Assembly (NCBI GenBank): GCA_020431405.1
Contig: JAGQIK010000151.1
Span: 1 to 35,505, forward strand
Source of the DNA: Myxococcales bacterium
GTDB taxonomy: Bacteria; Myxococcota_A; Polyangia; GCA-2747355
DNA: 35,505 nucleotides
Direction: 5' to 3'
A program made the translations under genes and the position numbers. The notes beneath the pieces were generated by a model. It saw nothing but the letters and a program-made list of their open reading frames with translations, was not told the DNA's origin and made no database searches. Shown here piece by piece: positions 18,852 to 27,158 of this stretch; position 1 is the stretch's first letter; each line of letters begins with the position of its first letter.

Positions 18852-19844
18852 CTACTTGCGCTTGGAGCAGTTCTGCTCGCAGAAGCCTTGCAGCATGTGG
18901 CACATGGCCGTCTTGCTGTTGATGCTGCGGCACTTCTTGTAGATCAGCCCGCAGATGCGCTGGCAGGCCTTGCCGACGCCCATCCAGAAGCCCGCCTTCT
19001 TGCCGGCGAGCTCCTTGGCGCGGCAATCGGCGACCGGACAGCGCGGGCACTGGCGCGGCGGGGGACAAGGCCGCGGCTGCGGGCAGTCGCCGGCGCTGCT
19101 GCTGCGCGGGCAGCGGCACGGCGGGCAGCGCTGGTAGACACCGCCGCTGCTGTTGTTTGTCGGCGCGGTGCGGCGCGAGGCGTAGCGCGAGCCGCCGCCG
19201 CCCGGCGTGAAGAAGCGCGTCACCTTGAAGCGGTCGGGGAAGCGGATCACGATGCGCCCGTCGCAGCTGGCCTTGGCGCGCGCCCCGCTCTCGTGCGTCT
19301 CGCGAAACAGGACGCGCTGGCTGCCCGAGGTGCAGACCGCGCCCTCGCTGGCGGCGCGCCGCTCGACGCGCCGCACCCACGTGCTCAGCCGGCTGCTGCC
19401 CACTGACGTCGCCGCGCGTTGCGGCCGGCGATCGGAGCAGATCCAGTAGTAGTGCCAGTGGGTCGAGACGACGAGCTGGTAGAAGACGACAGCATCGTCC
19501 TCGCGCCCTTCGCAGAACGTGCGGCGCAAGCGCGCGATGTCCTCGCGGGGCTGGCCGCTGGTGGTCGTCTCGACGACGGCGTCGCGCAGGCGCTTGGCGT
19601 CGATCAGCACCGGTACGTCGCGGCGCGCGCTGCGGCTGCGGCTGCGGCTGCGACGGCGCCGGCGCGAGGTGCGGCGGCTGCGACGACGCTTACGGCGCCG
19701 GGTGGCGGCGCGGTCGGCGTCGTCGTCATCGTCGAAGTAGTCGTCGTCGTCCGTGCGAGCCCCGCCCCGCCCTGCCGGACACGCGGAGAGCGCGACCGAG
19801 CACGGCAGGATCAGCAGCAGGCACATCGTGAGCCAGCGAAACAT
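18852..19844 (-). CDS. Lipoprotein with acidic run, RS-rich run and Cys-rich tail
   Basis: A 330-residue protein with a textbook lipobox (L-S-A-C, lipid Cys22). Residues 32-44 are almost entirely Asp (DDDDYFDDDDDAD). This is followed at once by a strongly basic stretch to about 75 made of Arg runs and RS dipeptides (RRRRRSRSRSRSARR). A folded middle (about 76-225) has four cysteines. A Pro/Cys-rich segment (CPPCRC, CPQPRPCPPPRQCPRC) and a helical C-terminus with spaced cysteines bring the total to about 18 besides the lipidated one. The start is ATG at 19844. The family is unknown. The adjacent opposite charges could pair with one another or bind surface polymers. It converges with the glycosyltransferase, 47 nt apart. 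Confidence 0.8.
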   Translation of the reverse strand: MFRWLTMCLLLILPCSVALSACPAGRGGARTDDDDYFDDDDDADRAATRRRKRRRSRRTSRRRRRSRSRSRSARRDVPVLIDAKRLRDAVVETTTSGQPREDIARLRRTFCEGREDDAVVFYQLVVSTHWHYYWICSDRRPQRAATSVGSSRLSTWVRRVERRAASEGAVCTSGSQRVLFRETHESGARAKASCDGRIVIRFPDRFKVTRFFTPGGGGSRYASRRTAPTNNSSGGVYQRCPPCRCPRSSSAGDCPQPRPCPPPRQCPRCPVADCRAKELAGKKAGFWMGVGKACQRICGLIYKKCRSINSKTAMCHMLQGFCEQNCSKRK

Positions 19845-19956
19845 ACGAACCCGACAAGTGTAGCGATGTTGACTACCTTATCCAAACTCGACGGGCAACT
19901 GTCCCCCAGTGACGCCCACACAGGCCTTGGCCGCCGCAGTGAGGTAAGCTCCTACC

Positions 19957-20799
19957 ATGTCTCCTGGCCGCGCCCTAGTCGTCGGATTGCTGGCCCTCGC
20001 GGCCTGGATCGTGGCCGTCTTCTGGCTCTGGAAGCGCTCGCCGCTGGCGGCGCTGATCCTGCTGTCGCTCAGCGCCATCGCCGTGCTGGTCACCGTGTGG
20101 CGCAAGCCCAAGGCCGGCCCGGGCGCGATCACTGCCGAGCAGCTGAGCCAGCTCGACCCCGCCGAGGCCGAAAAGCAAGCGCGCTTCGTGGTCACGCGCA
20201 TGCTCGCCACGCTGACCCGCGCCCAGGTGGCCTACCTCGGGCAGAGCTTTGACGACGCGCGCGAAGCCAAGGCCTGGCTCAAGCGGGCGTTGCCGCGCAC
20301 CTACCGCGGCATGCTCGACGATCTGATGCGCGATCTCGAGGCGGCGCGGCGCGGCGAGAAGCCCGACGCGCTGCGCCTGGCGCTGCGGGTGGTCGAGCGC
20401 AAGGACGAGGTCGAGCGCATCGAGCGCACGCTCAACAAGCTCGCCGAGTCGCGCGAAGGCTACGCCCTGGCGCACCCGGTGATCTACGTCGTCACCGGCG
20501 GCGTCGACCTCGAGTCGGGCGCCGAGCCGCGCGTGGTGCTGCTCTCCAGCATCGATCTGGCGCAGCCGACGTTGCTGCCGGCGGTCGAGGTGATCAACGT
20601 CTTTCACCAGCTCGACGGCGAGCGCCGAATTCGTGGTCAGGCCACGCTCGCCGCCGTGCGCCGCGTTTTCGGCAACAAGATCGAAAAGCTCCCCGGCAAG
20701 CCGGTCGTCTACGAGACGAAGGCCATCGATCCACACGCTGAGATGACGCTCGAGACGGCGCAGGTGGGCTTCGTCGTCAGTGCCGGCGAGCTGGCATAG
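19957..20799 (+). CDS. Membrane-anchored protein of unknown function
   Basis: A 280-residue protein with two hydrophobic segments at the N-terminus (about 6-24 and 29-47) and a short RKPK after them, so the remaining 230 residues are probably cytoplasmic. The soluble part is helical and charged to about 165 (KQARFVVTRMLATLTRAQVAYL, DLMRDLEAARRGEKPDAL). It then has a beta-rich end (VIYVVTGGVDL, PRVVLLSSIDL, VGFVVSAGELA). I do not recognise the family. The start is ATG at 19957 with GAGGT 12 nt upstream. It is followed 55 nt later by the PHA-granule gene on the same strand. Confidence 0.7.
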   Translation: MSPGRALVVGLLALAAWIVAVFWLWKRSPLAALILLSLSAIAVLVTVWRKPKAGPGAITAEQLSQLDPAEAEKQARFVVTRMLATLTRAQVAYLGQSFDDAREAKAWLKRALPRTYRGMLDDLMRDLEAARRGEKPDALRLALRVVERKDEVERIERTLNKLAESREGYALAHPVIYVVTGGVDLESGAEPRVVLLSSIDLAQPTLLPAVEVINVFHQLDGERRIRGQATLAAVRRVFGNKIEKLPGKPVVYETKAIDPHAEMTLETAQVGFVVSAGELA

Positions 20800-20854
20800 C
20801 GTTTACAGCGACTTGTGGCTGGGCTAAAAGCCGCCTGAACCTTGGAGGCGCTCG

Positions 20855-21133
20855 ATGCCGAAGATCCAGTATCGCCACGACCACAGCCTCGACAGCGACG
20901 AGTCGCGGCGACGAATCCAAGACCTCTTCGAGCGCTTCGGCGCCAAGTATCGCTTTCGCACGCGCTGGACCAGCGACACGCTCGCCGAGGTCAGCGGGCG
21001 CGGCGTGCGCGGGTCGGTGAGCCTCGCTGACGGACGCGTCGATCTGCGGCTCGACCTGCCCTTCTACCTGGCGCCCTTCGCGTCGCGCATCGAGAGCGGC
21101 ATGACGCGCGAGCTGGCCAAGGCCCTCGACTAG
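20855..21133 (+). CDS. Polyhydroxyalkanoate system protein (PF09650/TIGR02610 type)
   Basis: A 92-residue soluble protein that fits the small polyhydroxyalkanoic-acid granule family. It has the N-terminal 'H.l..deArrriqdlferfgaky.fr..W..d' pattern, the central GRGVRGSVSLADGRVDLRLDL and the C-terminal LAPFASRIESGMTREL. Family members are found with PHA synthase genes and are thought to act at storage granules, but no phaC or phasin is visible here. The start is ATG at 20855 with a strong GGAGG ribosome site. A kinase gene begins 24 nt downstream, so the two may share a transcript. Confidence 0.8.
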   Translation: MPKIQYRHDHSLDSDESRRRIQDLFERFGAKYRFRTRWTSDTLAEVSGRGVRGSVSLADGRVDLRLDLPFYLAPFASRIESGMTRELAKALD

Positions 21134-21157
21134 TCGCCGCCGGAACGCGCCCGCACC

Positions 21158-22273
21158 GTGCCCGCCACAGGCCATGATCAGCTCGAAAACCAGCTGATCG
21201 ACAATCGCTTCAAGCTGCTGCGCCGCATCGGCAGCGGCGGCATGAGCGTGGTCTACATGGCCGAGCGCGTGGGCATGGGCAAGCCGCTGGCGATCAAGTT
21301 CCTGCGCAGCGCCTTCGCCAACCTGCCCGGCTTCGTGCGGCGCTTCGAGCAAGAGGCGCAAGCCTGCAGCCGCCTCAATCACCTCAACTGCGTCTCCGTG
21401 CTCGACTACGGCGTGGCCTTCGGCAGCCCGTACCTGGTGATGGAGTACATCGGCGGCACGCCGCTGTCGGCGCTCACCAACAAGGGCGCCATCGAGGCCA
21501 CGCGCGCGATCCACATCGTGCGGCAGATCCTCGCCGGCCTGCGTCACGCGCACGCGCGCGGCGTGGTGCATCGCGATCTCAAGCCGGGCAACGTGATGCT
21601 CGCCGAGATGACGGGCACGGCCGACTACGTGAAGATCATGGACTTCGGCACGGCGCAGATCCTCACCGGAGATGGCGCTGACCAGGGCCAGAGCGGCACC
21701 GACATCGGCACGCCGTGGTACATGGCGCCCGAGCAAGCCGCCGGCCAGCCCACCGATCCGCGCACCGACGTCTACGCCGTGGGCGTGATGTTGTTCGAGC
21801 TGCTCACCGGCGAGCGCCCCTTCGTCGCCGACGATCCGATGCGCGTGCTGCAGATGCAGCTGACCAGCCCGATACCGTCGGTGCGCGTGCTGCGACCGCA
21901 GGCCGGCATCAGCCCCGAGCTCGAGGCCGTCGTGGTCAAGGCGATGCAGAAGCAGCCCGACGACCGCTTCGAGAGCGCGGAGGAGTTCGAGGAGACGCTC
22001 AAGGTGGTGCCAGAGGTGGCGCCGCGCCGCATCAAGCGCCCCACGGGTCCGGTGCATCCGGCGCTCGCGCCGCCCAAGCCGCGGCCGTCGGCGCCGCTGG
22101 CTCCGCTCGAGCCGGTCATCGGCGACGACGAGCTGAGCGCGCCCCCGGTGCTGCTCGCGCCGCCCGTGGAAGGCAGCGCCAAGGGCAAGCGCGCGATGCT
22201 CATCGGTGTGGTGCTGGCGCTGCTGGCGGTCGGGCTCGGCGTGCTGGCGCTCAAGATCGCCGGCGTCTTTTAG
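21158..22273 (+). CDS. Hanks-type Ser/Thr protein kinase, membrane anchored
   Basis: A 371-residue canonical bacterial Ser/Thr kinase. All motifs are intact: glycine loop IGSGGMSVVY, AIKFL, HRDLKPGN, DFG, and GTPWYMAPEQ in the activation segment, followed by DVYAVGVMLFELLTGERPF. The kinase domain spans about 18-285, with a Pro/Ala-rich linker (about 290-340). One transmembrane segment lies near the C-terminus (about 346-368, LIGVVLALLAVGLGVLAL), leaving almost nothing outside, so any sensing must be within the membrane or through partners. The start is GTG at 21158. It is 24 nt after the PHA gene and 27 nt before the sensor kinase. Confidence 0.93.
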   Translation: MPATGHDQLENQLIDNRFKLLRRIGSGGMSVVYMAERVGMGKPLAIKFLRSAFANLPGFVRRFEQEAQACSRLNHLNCVSVLDYGVAFGSPYLVMEYIGGTPLSALTNKGAIEATRAIHIVRQILAGLRHAHARGVVHRDLKPGNVMLAEMTGTADYVKIMDFGTAQILTGDGADQGQSGTDIGTPWYMAPEQAAGQPTDPRTDVYAVGVMLFELLTGERPFVADDPMRVLQMQLTSPIPSVRVLRPQAGISPELEAVVVKAMQKQPDDRFESAEEFEETLKVVPEVAPRRIKRPTGPVHPALAPPKPRPSAPLAPLEPVIGDDELSAPPVLLAPPVEGSAKGKRAMLIGVVLALLAVGLGVLALKIAGVF

Positions 22274-22300
22274 GCGGCCACAGGCGGCGGAGCGCGAGCG

Positions 22301-22972
22301 ATGGGGGCGTCGTGGGGGATCGTGGGGGTGGTCGGCGCAGTCGCGCTCGGCGCGGCGGCGGTGGCGCTGGCGCAGTGGCTGCGCGCGGCCCGTACGCGAC
22401 GCGCGCTCGAGGCCAGCGGCCACATCGTCGAGGTCGGAAACGACCCGGTGCTCGTGGCCGACATCGTCGACGGCCGCGTGATGCTCGCCAACGCCGCCCT
22501 CTGCGAGCTGCTCGGCTACCGACGCGAGGAGCTGCTGTCGCGGCGGCTGCCCGACCTGCACCCCAAGGCGCTGGTCGAGACGAGCGCCGCACGCATCGCC
22601 GAAATCTGGGAGCGCAAAGGCATGGTCTACGACGACCTGCCCTTCTGCCGCAAAGACGGCGAGCAGGTGGCGGTCGAGGTCAGCGCCACGGTGGTCTCGT
22701 TTCAGGGACGGCCGGCGGTGGTGATCTACGCGCGACATCCGCGAGCGCCTCGAGGCCGAGCAGCGCATCCGGGACTACGCCACGAAGCTCGAGCAGACCA
22801 ACCGCGAGCTCAAGGACACGCAGGCGCAGCTGGTGCAGGCCGGCAAGATGGCGGCGCTCGGCAACCTGGTGGCGGGCGTCTCGCACGAGCTCAACACGCC
22901 GCTCGGCGCGATCCGCGCCAACACCGACGTGACCAAGCGCGCGCTCGAGATCGTCGGCGCGCGCATCGCTGA
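22301..22972 (+). CDS. Sensor histidine kinase, 5' part (TM + PAS) before a frameshift
   Basis: Starts with ATG at 22301 behind GGAG. One TM segment (about 5-27) is followed by a PAS domain (about 38-145: VLVADIVDGRVMLANAALCELL, the GYRREELL turn, and a KDGEQVAVEVSATVVSFQGRP core). Real coding ends at about 22733. After IYAR the frame turns into HPRAPRGR-type shadow sequence and runs on to 22972. The continuation of the protein (RDIRERLEAEQRIR...) is found in another frame from 22734. A 2-bp loss in a CG run (TACGCGCGACATC in place of an expected TACGCGCGCGACATC) would explain the break. It could be a true pseudogene, a phase-variable tract or a sequence error. Confidence 0.7.
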   Translation: MGASWGIVGVVGAVALGAAAVALAQWLRAARTRRALEASGHIVEVGNDPVLVADIVDGRVMLANAALCELLGYRREELLSRRLPDLHPKALVETSAARIAEIWERKGMVYDDLPFCRKDGEQVAVEVSATVVSFQGRPAVVIYARHPRAPRGRAAHPGLRHEARADQPRAQGHAGAAGAGRQDGGARQPGGGRLARAQHAARRDPRQHRRDQARARDRRRAHR

Positions 22973-23573
22973 CACCATCGAGGCAGACCGCAAGCTCGGC
23001 CGCTCCTTCGAGACGCTGCGCGGCATTTGCGAGACCAACGCCAGCGCGGCGGCGCGCATCGACGACATCCTCAAGGCGCTGCGCAACTTCGCGCGCCTCG
23101 ACGAGTCGAAGCAGAAGAAGGTCGACCTGCACGAGGGCATCGAGAGCACGCTGACGCTGCTGACGCACAAGCTCGGCGACAAGATCACCGTCGAGCGCGA
23201 CTTCGGCGAGCTGCCGCGGCTTTTCTGCAACCCCGATCAGATCAACCAGCTGCTGATGAACCTGCTCAACAACGCCATCGAGGCGATCGAGAGCAGCGGC
23301 CGCGTGACGGTGCGCACCGAGCAGGTGGATAGCGACGTGCTGGTGCACATCATCGACGACGGCGTCGGCATCGCCGAAGAAGACCTCGAGCGCGTCTTCG
23401 ACCCCGGCTTCACCACCAAGGGTGTCGGCGTCGGCACGGGTTTGGGGCTGCCGATCTGCTATCGCATCGCGCAGCAGCACGGCGGGCGCATCGACGTGCG
23501 GTCGGAGCCCGGCCGCGGCGCGCACTTTACGGTGCGGCTTCCGATCCGCGAGGCGCTGCAGCCGCCGGCGTAG
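22734..23573 (+). CDS. Sensor histidine kinase, 3' part (HisKA + HATPase)
   Basis: This is the continuation of the kinase broken near 22733. It opens with a coiled-coil linker (RDIRERLEAEQRIRDYATKL) and then the dimerisation domain with H-box GVSHELNTPLGAI, so the phospho-His is in SHELNTP. The ATP-binding domain follows: N-box NQLLMNLLNNAIEAI, G1 DDGVGI, F-box FDPGFTTK, G2 GVGTGLGL. All catalytic boxes are intact. The only start codon in this frame after the break is GTG at 22833, giving 246 residues without PAS or membrane anchor. No response regulator is adjacent, so it is an orphan. Its last 47 nt overlap the convergent gene. Confidence 0.85.
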   Translation, partial: DIRERLEAEQRIRDYATKLEQTNRELKDTQAQLVQAGKMAALGNLVAGVSHELNTPLGAIRANTDVTKRALEIVGARIADTIEADRKLGRSFETLRGICETNASAAARIDDILKALRNFARLDESKQKKVDLHEGIESTLTLLTHKLGDKITVERDFGELPRLFCNPDQINQLLMNLLNNAIEAIESSGRVTVRTEQVDSDVLVHIIDDGVGIAEEDLERVFDPGFTTKGVGVGTGLGLPICYRIAQQHGGRIDVRSEPGRGAHFTVRLPIREALQPPA

Positions 23574-24522
23574 CAGCCGAGGCGCGCGCCAGCACCGCGG
23601 CGAGGCGCGTCTTGCTGGCGTAAGACGTCACGTCGTCGGGGCGCGAGATGTCGAGCAGCGTGCCGTCGGGGCCGACCAGCAGGGCCACCGGCAGCGGCAC
23701 GTCCTTGCCGCGGCGCTGCATCTCGATGAGCCCGAACGAGCGCGAGAGCGCGGCGTCTTCGTCGTAGAGCATCTCGGAGCGGATGCCGAGCGCGGCGCGC
23801 AGGTTGTCGTGCATCGCGCCCTCGCTGGGCGTGATGATGTAGACGTCGACGTCGTGCTTTTCGAGCTGCTCGCGCTCGCGTGTGATGATGCGCATCAACA
23901 CGTGACAGACGGGACACCAGTCGCCGCGCACGTAGGCGAGCAGCACGAAGCGGCCGCGCTTCTCGCTGAGCTTGAAGCGCTCGCCGGCGCGATCGCCTCC
24001 AGCGCGAAACGGCAGCTCGACCTCGGGCATCGGGCGGCCCACCGAGAGCTTGGCGCGGCGCACGATGGTGGCGCCGTTGCGCACGGCGGCGATGCCGGTG
24101 GCCGAGACCATCACGCCGACGAGCAGCAACGGCACGACGGCGAGCAGCCACAGCCCGCTGCCGCGCCCGATCACGGCGAGCGTGATGCCGGCGACGAGGC
24201 CGGCGACCGGGTGCAGCACCTGCAGCCAGCGATAGCGCGCGAGGCTGTAGATGCCGGTGTGCAGGGGCAAGCCCACGGCGAGGCTCGCGGCGGCGAGCCA
24301 CGGCGAGCGCGTGGCGAGATAGATCGACGCCGCGTGCGCGATGACGGCGACGTAGAAGCCCAGGCGCGTCGACGTCGTGTTCTGCTGCGTGACTGCGAAG
24401 CCGCAGAGCACCGTGGCCAAGGTGGCCACCACCACGCCTGCGCCGGCGTGCAGCGTGGCTGCAGCCGCCGCGCCGCCTGCGCTGATCAGCGCCAGCGTGA
24501 AGACCTGGAGCGTCACCGACAT
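23527..24522 (-). CDS. Membrane protein with C-terminal peroxiredoxin/thioredoxin-fold domain
   Basis: A 331-residue protein. The first 160 residues hold four to five hydrophobic segments (for example VVVATLATVLCGFAV, YVAVIAHAASIYLA and LLAVVPLLLVGVMVSATG). The C-terminal half is an AhpC/TSA-like thioredoxin fold. It has the entry 'GRPMPEVELPFR', the redox motif RGDWCPVCHVL (Cys203, Cys206), VYIITPSEGA and the cis-Pro-region PLPVALLVGPDGTLLDI. It probably acts as a membrane-tethered thiol oxidoreductase or peroxidase; the active-site side is likely but not certainly periplasmic. The start is ATG at 24522, 6 nt downstream of the beta-lactamase/NamZ stop, so the two form an operon. Its 3' end overlaps the histidine-kinase 3' end by 47 nt. 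Confidence 0.8.
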   Translation of the reverse strand: MSVTLQVFTLALISAGGAAAAATLHAGAGVVVATLATVLCGFAVTQQNTTSTRLGFYVAVIAHAASIYLATRSPWLAAASLAVGLPLHTGIYSLARYRWLQVLHPVAGLVAGITLAVIGRGSGLWLLAVVPLLLVGVMVSATGIAAVRNGATIVRRAKLSVGRPMPEVELPFRAGGDRAGERFKLSEKRGRFVLLAYVRGDWCPVCHVLMRIITREREQLEKHDVDVYIITPSEGAMHDNLRAALGIRSEMLYDEDAALSRSFGLIEMQRRGKDVPLPVALLVGPDGTLLDISRPDDVTSYASKTRLAAVLARASAATPAAAAPRGSEAAP

Positions 24523-24528
24523 CGGAGC

Positions 24529-26859
24529 TCAACGATACAGCAGGTAGCGACGGCGCCGCGCGGCGAAGGCGCGCAGGTCCTGACGCCACAGCGCGACGAC
24601 CTGGGAGAGCGGCTTTCCAGCGAGGATCGCGCTGTTTACGCTCGGATCGGCGACGAGCTTGATCAGCTGCGCGGTGTGCCAGTGCGCCGCGAAGAGACGT
24701 CGCAGCGCGAGCGCGATGGCCGCGCCGGTGCGGCCGACATCGAAGCGCGCGGCGTCGAGCAGCAGCAGGCGCACGCCGTCGCAGCGCTTGCGGCGGTGGC
24801 GTGACGAGCGCGGCGTGCGCGCCTCGGGCACGAAGTAGGCGCCGGCGAGGCCGAGCGCGTTGAGCGCGCGCGCCAGCTTGACGCCGTCGATCCACGGCGC
24901 GCCGAGCCACAAGAACGGGCTGTCGGTGCCGCGGCCGACGGCGACGTTGGTGCCTTCGACGAGCCCCACCGCGCCGTAGGTCAGCGCCTGGCGCCAGCTG
25001 CGGATGTTCGGCGACGGGTTGACCCAGCGCAGGCCCTGGCGGTCGAAGCGCTGCGCGCGCCGCCAGCCGCGCACCTTGATGACCTCGGGCTTGGCGCCGA
25101 TGCGGCGCTCGCGATCGAGCAGCAGCGAAAGCTCGCCCATGGTCATGCCGTAGCGCACCGGCAGCGCGTGGTAGCGCGTGGCGTGGCCGAGGCGGTAGCG
25201 CGCCACGGGGCCCGAGAGCTTGACCGCGCCGAGGGGGTTGGGTCGGTCGAGCACGACGAAGCGCAGCTTGTGGCGCGCGGCGGCGCGCATCGACCAGCCC
25301 ATGGTCGCGATGTACGTGTAGTAGCGCACGCCGATGGCAGCGACGTCGAAGACGATGGTGTCCACACCGGCGAGCGTCTTGCTGGTCGGCCGCTGGCGGC
25401 GGCCGAAGAGGCTGTAGACGGGCACACTGCGCCCGCTCGGGGTGCGCCACTTGCCGTCGCGGATGCGGCGATCGACGCGCGCCGAGAGGCCGTGCTCGGG
25501 GGCGAAGAGCGCGACGAGCGAGACGTCGCGCGCGGCGTCGAAGATCTCGCCGATCCAGCGGCCGCGCGCGTCGATGGCGGTGCGGTTGGTCACCAGCGCC
25601 ACGCGCCGGCCGTGCAGGCGCTTGAGCTTTTCGGCGACGAGCACGTCGAGCCCGACGCGAACGCGCCCGCCGCGGCGACGGCGCCCGCGCAGCAGCGCAC
25701 CGCGCACCAGCGCGTGCACGCGACGCCGCAAGCGCGAGACCGAAGGGTGTACGTCCTTGCGCAGCTCGAGATAGGTGCGGTTAGTGAGCAGCACGACGAC
25801 GGTGTCGGCGCGCGGGTCGATGAAGATCGAGGTGCCGGTAAAGCCCGTGTGTCCGAAGCGTCCGCTGCGGCTGACGATCCAGCCCAGCCCGCGCGTGCGG
25901 CCGCCGGGCAGCGCGTGGCGTTGGGTCATGGCGCGGATCGAGGCGCGGCTGAGCACGCGTCGGTTGGCCAGCTTGCCGCCGCGCAGCAGCGCCAGGCCAA
26001 AGCGCGCCAGGTCGTCGGCGGTGGCGTAGAGGCCGGCGTGGCCGGCGATGCCGCGCATGCGCTCGGAGAGTGGATCGTAGACGATGCCGTCTTTGTGCTT
26101 CCAGCGCCCGCGCGGCCACGGCGTGATCAATCGCGCCCGCACGCGGCGCGGCGGCGCGAAGCCGGCGCTGCACATGCCGAGCGGCGCGAGGATGTGCGAG
26201 CGCACGTAGCGGTCGAAGCGTTTGCCGGAGAGCTTCTCGACGAGCGCGGCGAGCAGGATGAAGCCCGCGTCGCTGTACTTGACGCGTGTACCGGGCGCCG
26301 CGCGCACGCGCGAGCGCTTGATGCGGCGCAGGATGATCTTCGGGTCGAACGTCAGGTCGCCCTTGGCGACCACCGAGTGCAGCCCGCTGATGTGCAGGAG
26401 CAGCTGCCTGACGGTGATGCTGCGCTTGTCGGGCCCCAGCCAACGCAGGTGCTTGGCCACCGGGTCGTCGAGCCGCAGCTTGCCGCGCTCGACGAGCTGC
26501 AGCACCGACGTCACGGTGGCGACGACCTTGGTCACCGACGCCAAGTCGAAGATCGTGTCGAGCTTGGCGCCGCCCACGGCGCGTCGATAGACAACGCGGC
26601 CGCGGCGCACGACCACGAGCTGAGCTGCCGGGATGATCTTGCGGCGCAGCGCGTCGCGCAGCAGCGCGTCGAGATCTGCGGTCAGGTCGTCGACTATCCC
26701 GACGGCGCTCGGTCGCGCCGACGGCAGCGGCTGGGTGGTGCAGGACGGCCAGGGGTCACGGCCAGCGAAGGCATCGTAGGTTGGCCCCTCGCGCTTGGCC
26801 CAAGCTGGCGCCGCGATCAGCAGCACGGCCTGTACGAGCGGGATCAGGCGAAGGCGCAC
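24529..26859 (-). CDS. Beta-lactamase-family serine hydrolase fused to NamZ (DUF1343) N-acetylmuramidase
   Basis: A 776-residue exported two-domain enzyme. The start is taken as GTG at 26859, giving the signal peptide LRLIPLVQAVLLIAAPAWA; the longer frame to 27024 is Arg-rich and unlikely. Residues about 55-385 are a class C beta-lactamase/DD-peptidase-like fold with SVTK (Ser108, Lys111), Tyr-Ser-Asp (YSDAGF) and HTGFTG. Residues about 395-776 match NamZ/DUF1343: VALVTNRTAID, LFAPEHGLSARVD, VYSLFGRRQRP, DTIVFDVAAIGVRYYTYI, FVVLDRPNPLG and VGLVEGTNVAVGRGTDSPF. Known NamZ enzymes release N-acetylmuramic acid from the non-reducing ends of peptidoglycan fragments. The fusion suggests one protein acting on both peptide and sugar parts of murein, for recycling or for attacking other bacteria. 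It is the first gene of an operon with the thioredoxin-fold protein. Confidence 0.9.
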   Translation of the reverse strand: MRLRLIPLVQAVLLIAAPAWAKREGPTYDAFAGRDPWPSCTTQPLPSARPSAVGIVDDLTADLDALLRDALRRKIIPAAQLVVVRRGRVVYRRAVGGAKLDTIFDLASVTKVVATVTSVLQLVERGKLRLDDPVAKHLRWLGPDKRSITVRQLLLHISGLHSVVAKGDLTFDPKIILRRIKRSRVRAAPGTRVKYSDAGFILLAALVEKLSGKRFDRYVRSHILAPLGMCSAGFAPPRRVRARLITPWPRGRWKHKDGIVYDPLSERMRGIAGHAGLYATADDLARFGLALLRGGKLANRRVLSRASIRAMTQRHALPGGRTRGLGWIVSRSGRFGHTGFTGTSIFIDPRADTVVVLLTNRTYLELRKDVHPSVSRLRRRVHALVRGALLRGRRRRGGRVRVGLDVLVAEKLKRLHGRRVALVTNRTAIDARGRWIGEIFDAARDVSLVALFAPEHGLSARVDRRIRDGKWRTPSGRSVPVYSLFGRRQRPTSKTLAGVDTIVFDVAAIGVRYYTYIATMGWSMRAAARHKLRFVVLDRPNPLGAVKLSGPVARYRLGHATRYHALPVRYGMTMGELSLLLDRERRIGAKPEVIKVRGWRRAQRFDRQGLRWVNPSPNIRSWRQALTYGAVGLVEGTNVAVGRGTDSPFLWLGAPWIDGVKLARALNALGLAGAYFVPEARTPRSSRHRRKRCDGVRLLLLDAARFDVGRTGAAIALALRRLFAAHWHTAQLIKLVADPSVNSAILAGKPLSQVVALWRQDLRAFAARRRRYLLYR

Positions 26860-27046
26860 CGAGATAGGGTAGCTCAAGGGAGGGGCAGCTGCGAAAAGAC
26901 GGGCGAAACGAGGCGGTGCGGTGCGTCCAAGCGCGGTGCGGGCGATTTGGCCACCGGCTACAGCCCGACCGATCGGCACGCGCACGCGCCGGGGTCGACG
27001 TCGGCGAGACACGCTCGAGAGCACGCCGTGATCGGAGGCGCGACGG
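26860..27046. other. Intergenic sequence without recognisable gene
   Basis: Between the beta-lactamase/NamZ start and the hairpin array I see no convincing gene: the frames here are shadows with Arg-rich composition. It presumably holds the promoter of the minus-strand gene at 26859, but no clear -35/-10 pair is visible. No tRNA fold was found. Confidence 0.4.
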
Positions 27047-27158
27047 GAGCTCCGAAGCTCGCAGCAGCCGAGTCACCAACGACTCGCGCCGCGAAGCGGC
27101 GGAGCGAGCGAGCCCAAAGGGCGAGCACTCGCGATGGCGCCGAAGGCGCCCTAGGTAT

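Noticed and set aside
26860-27024. 55-residue extension of the beta-lactamase/NamZ protein
   Set aside because: It is Arg-rich and precedes a clean signal peptide that begins at GTG 26859.
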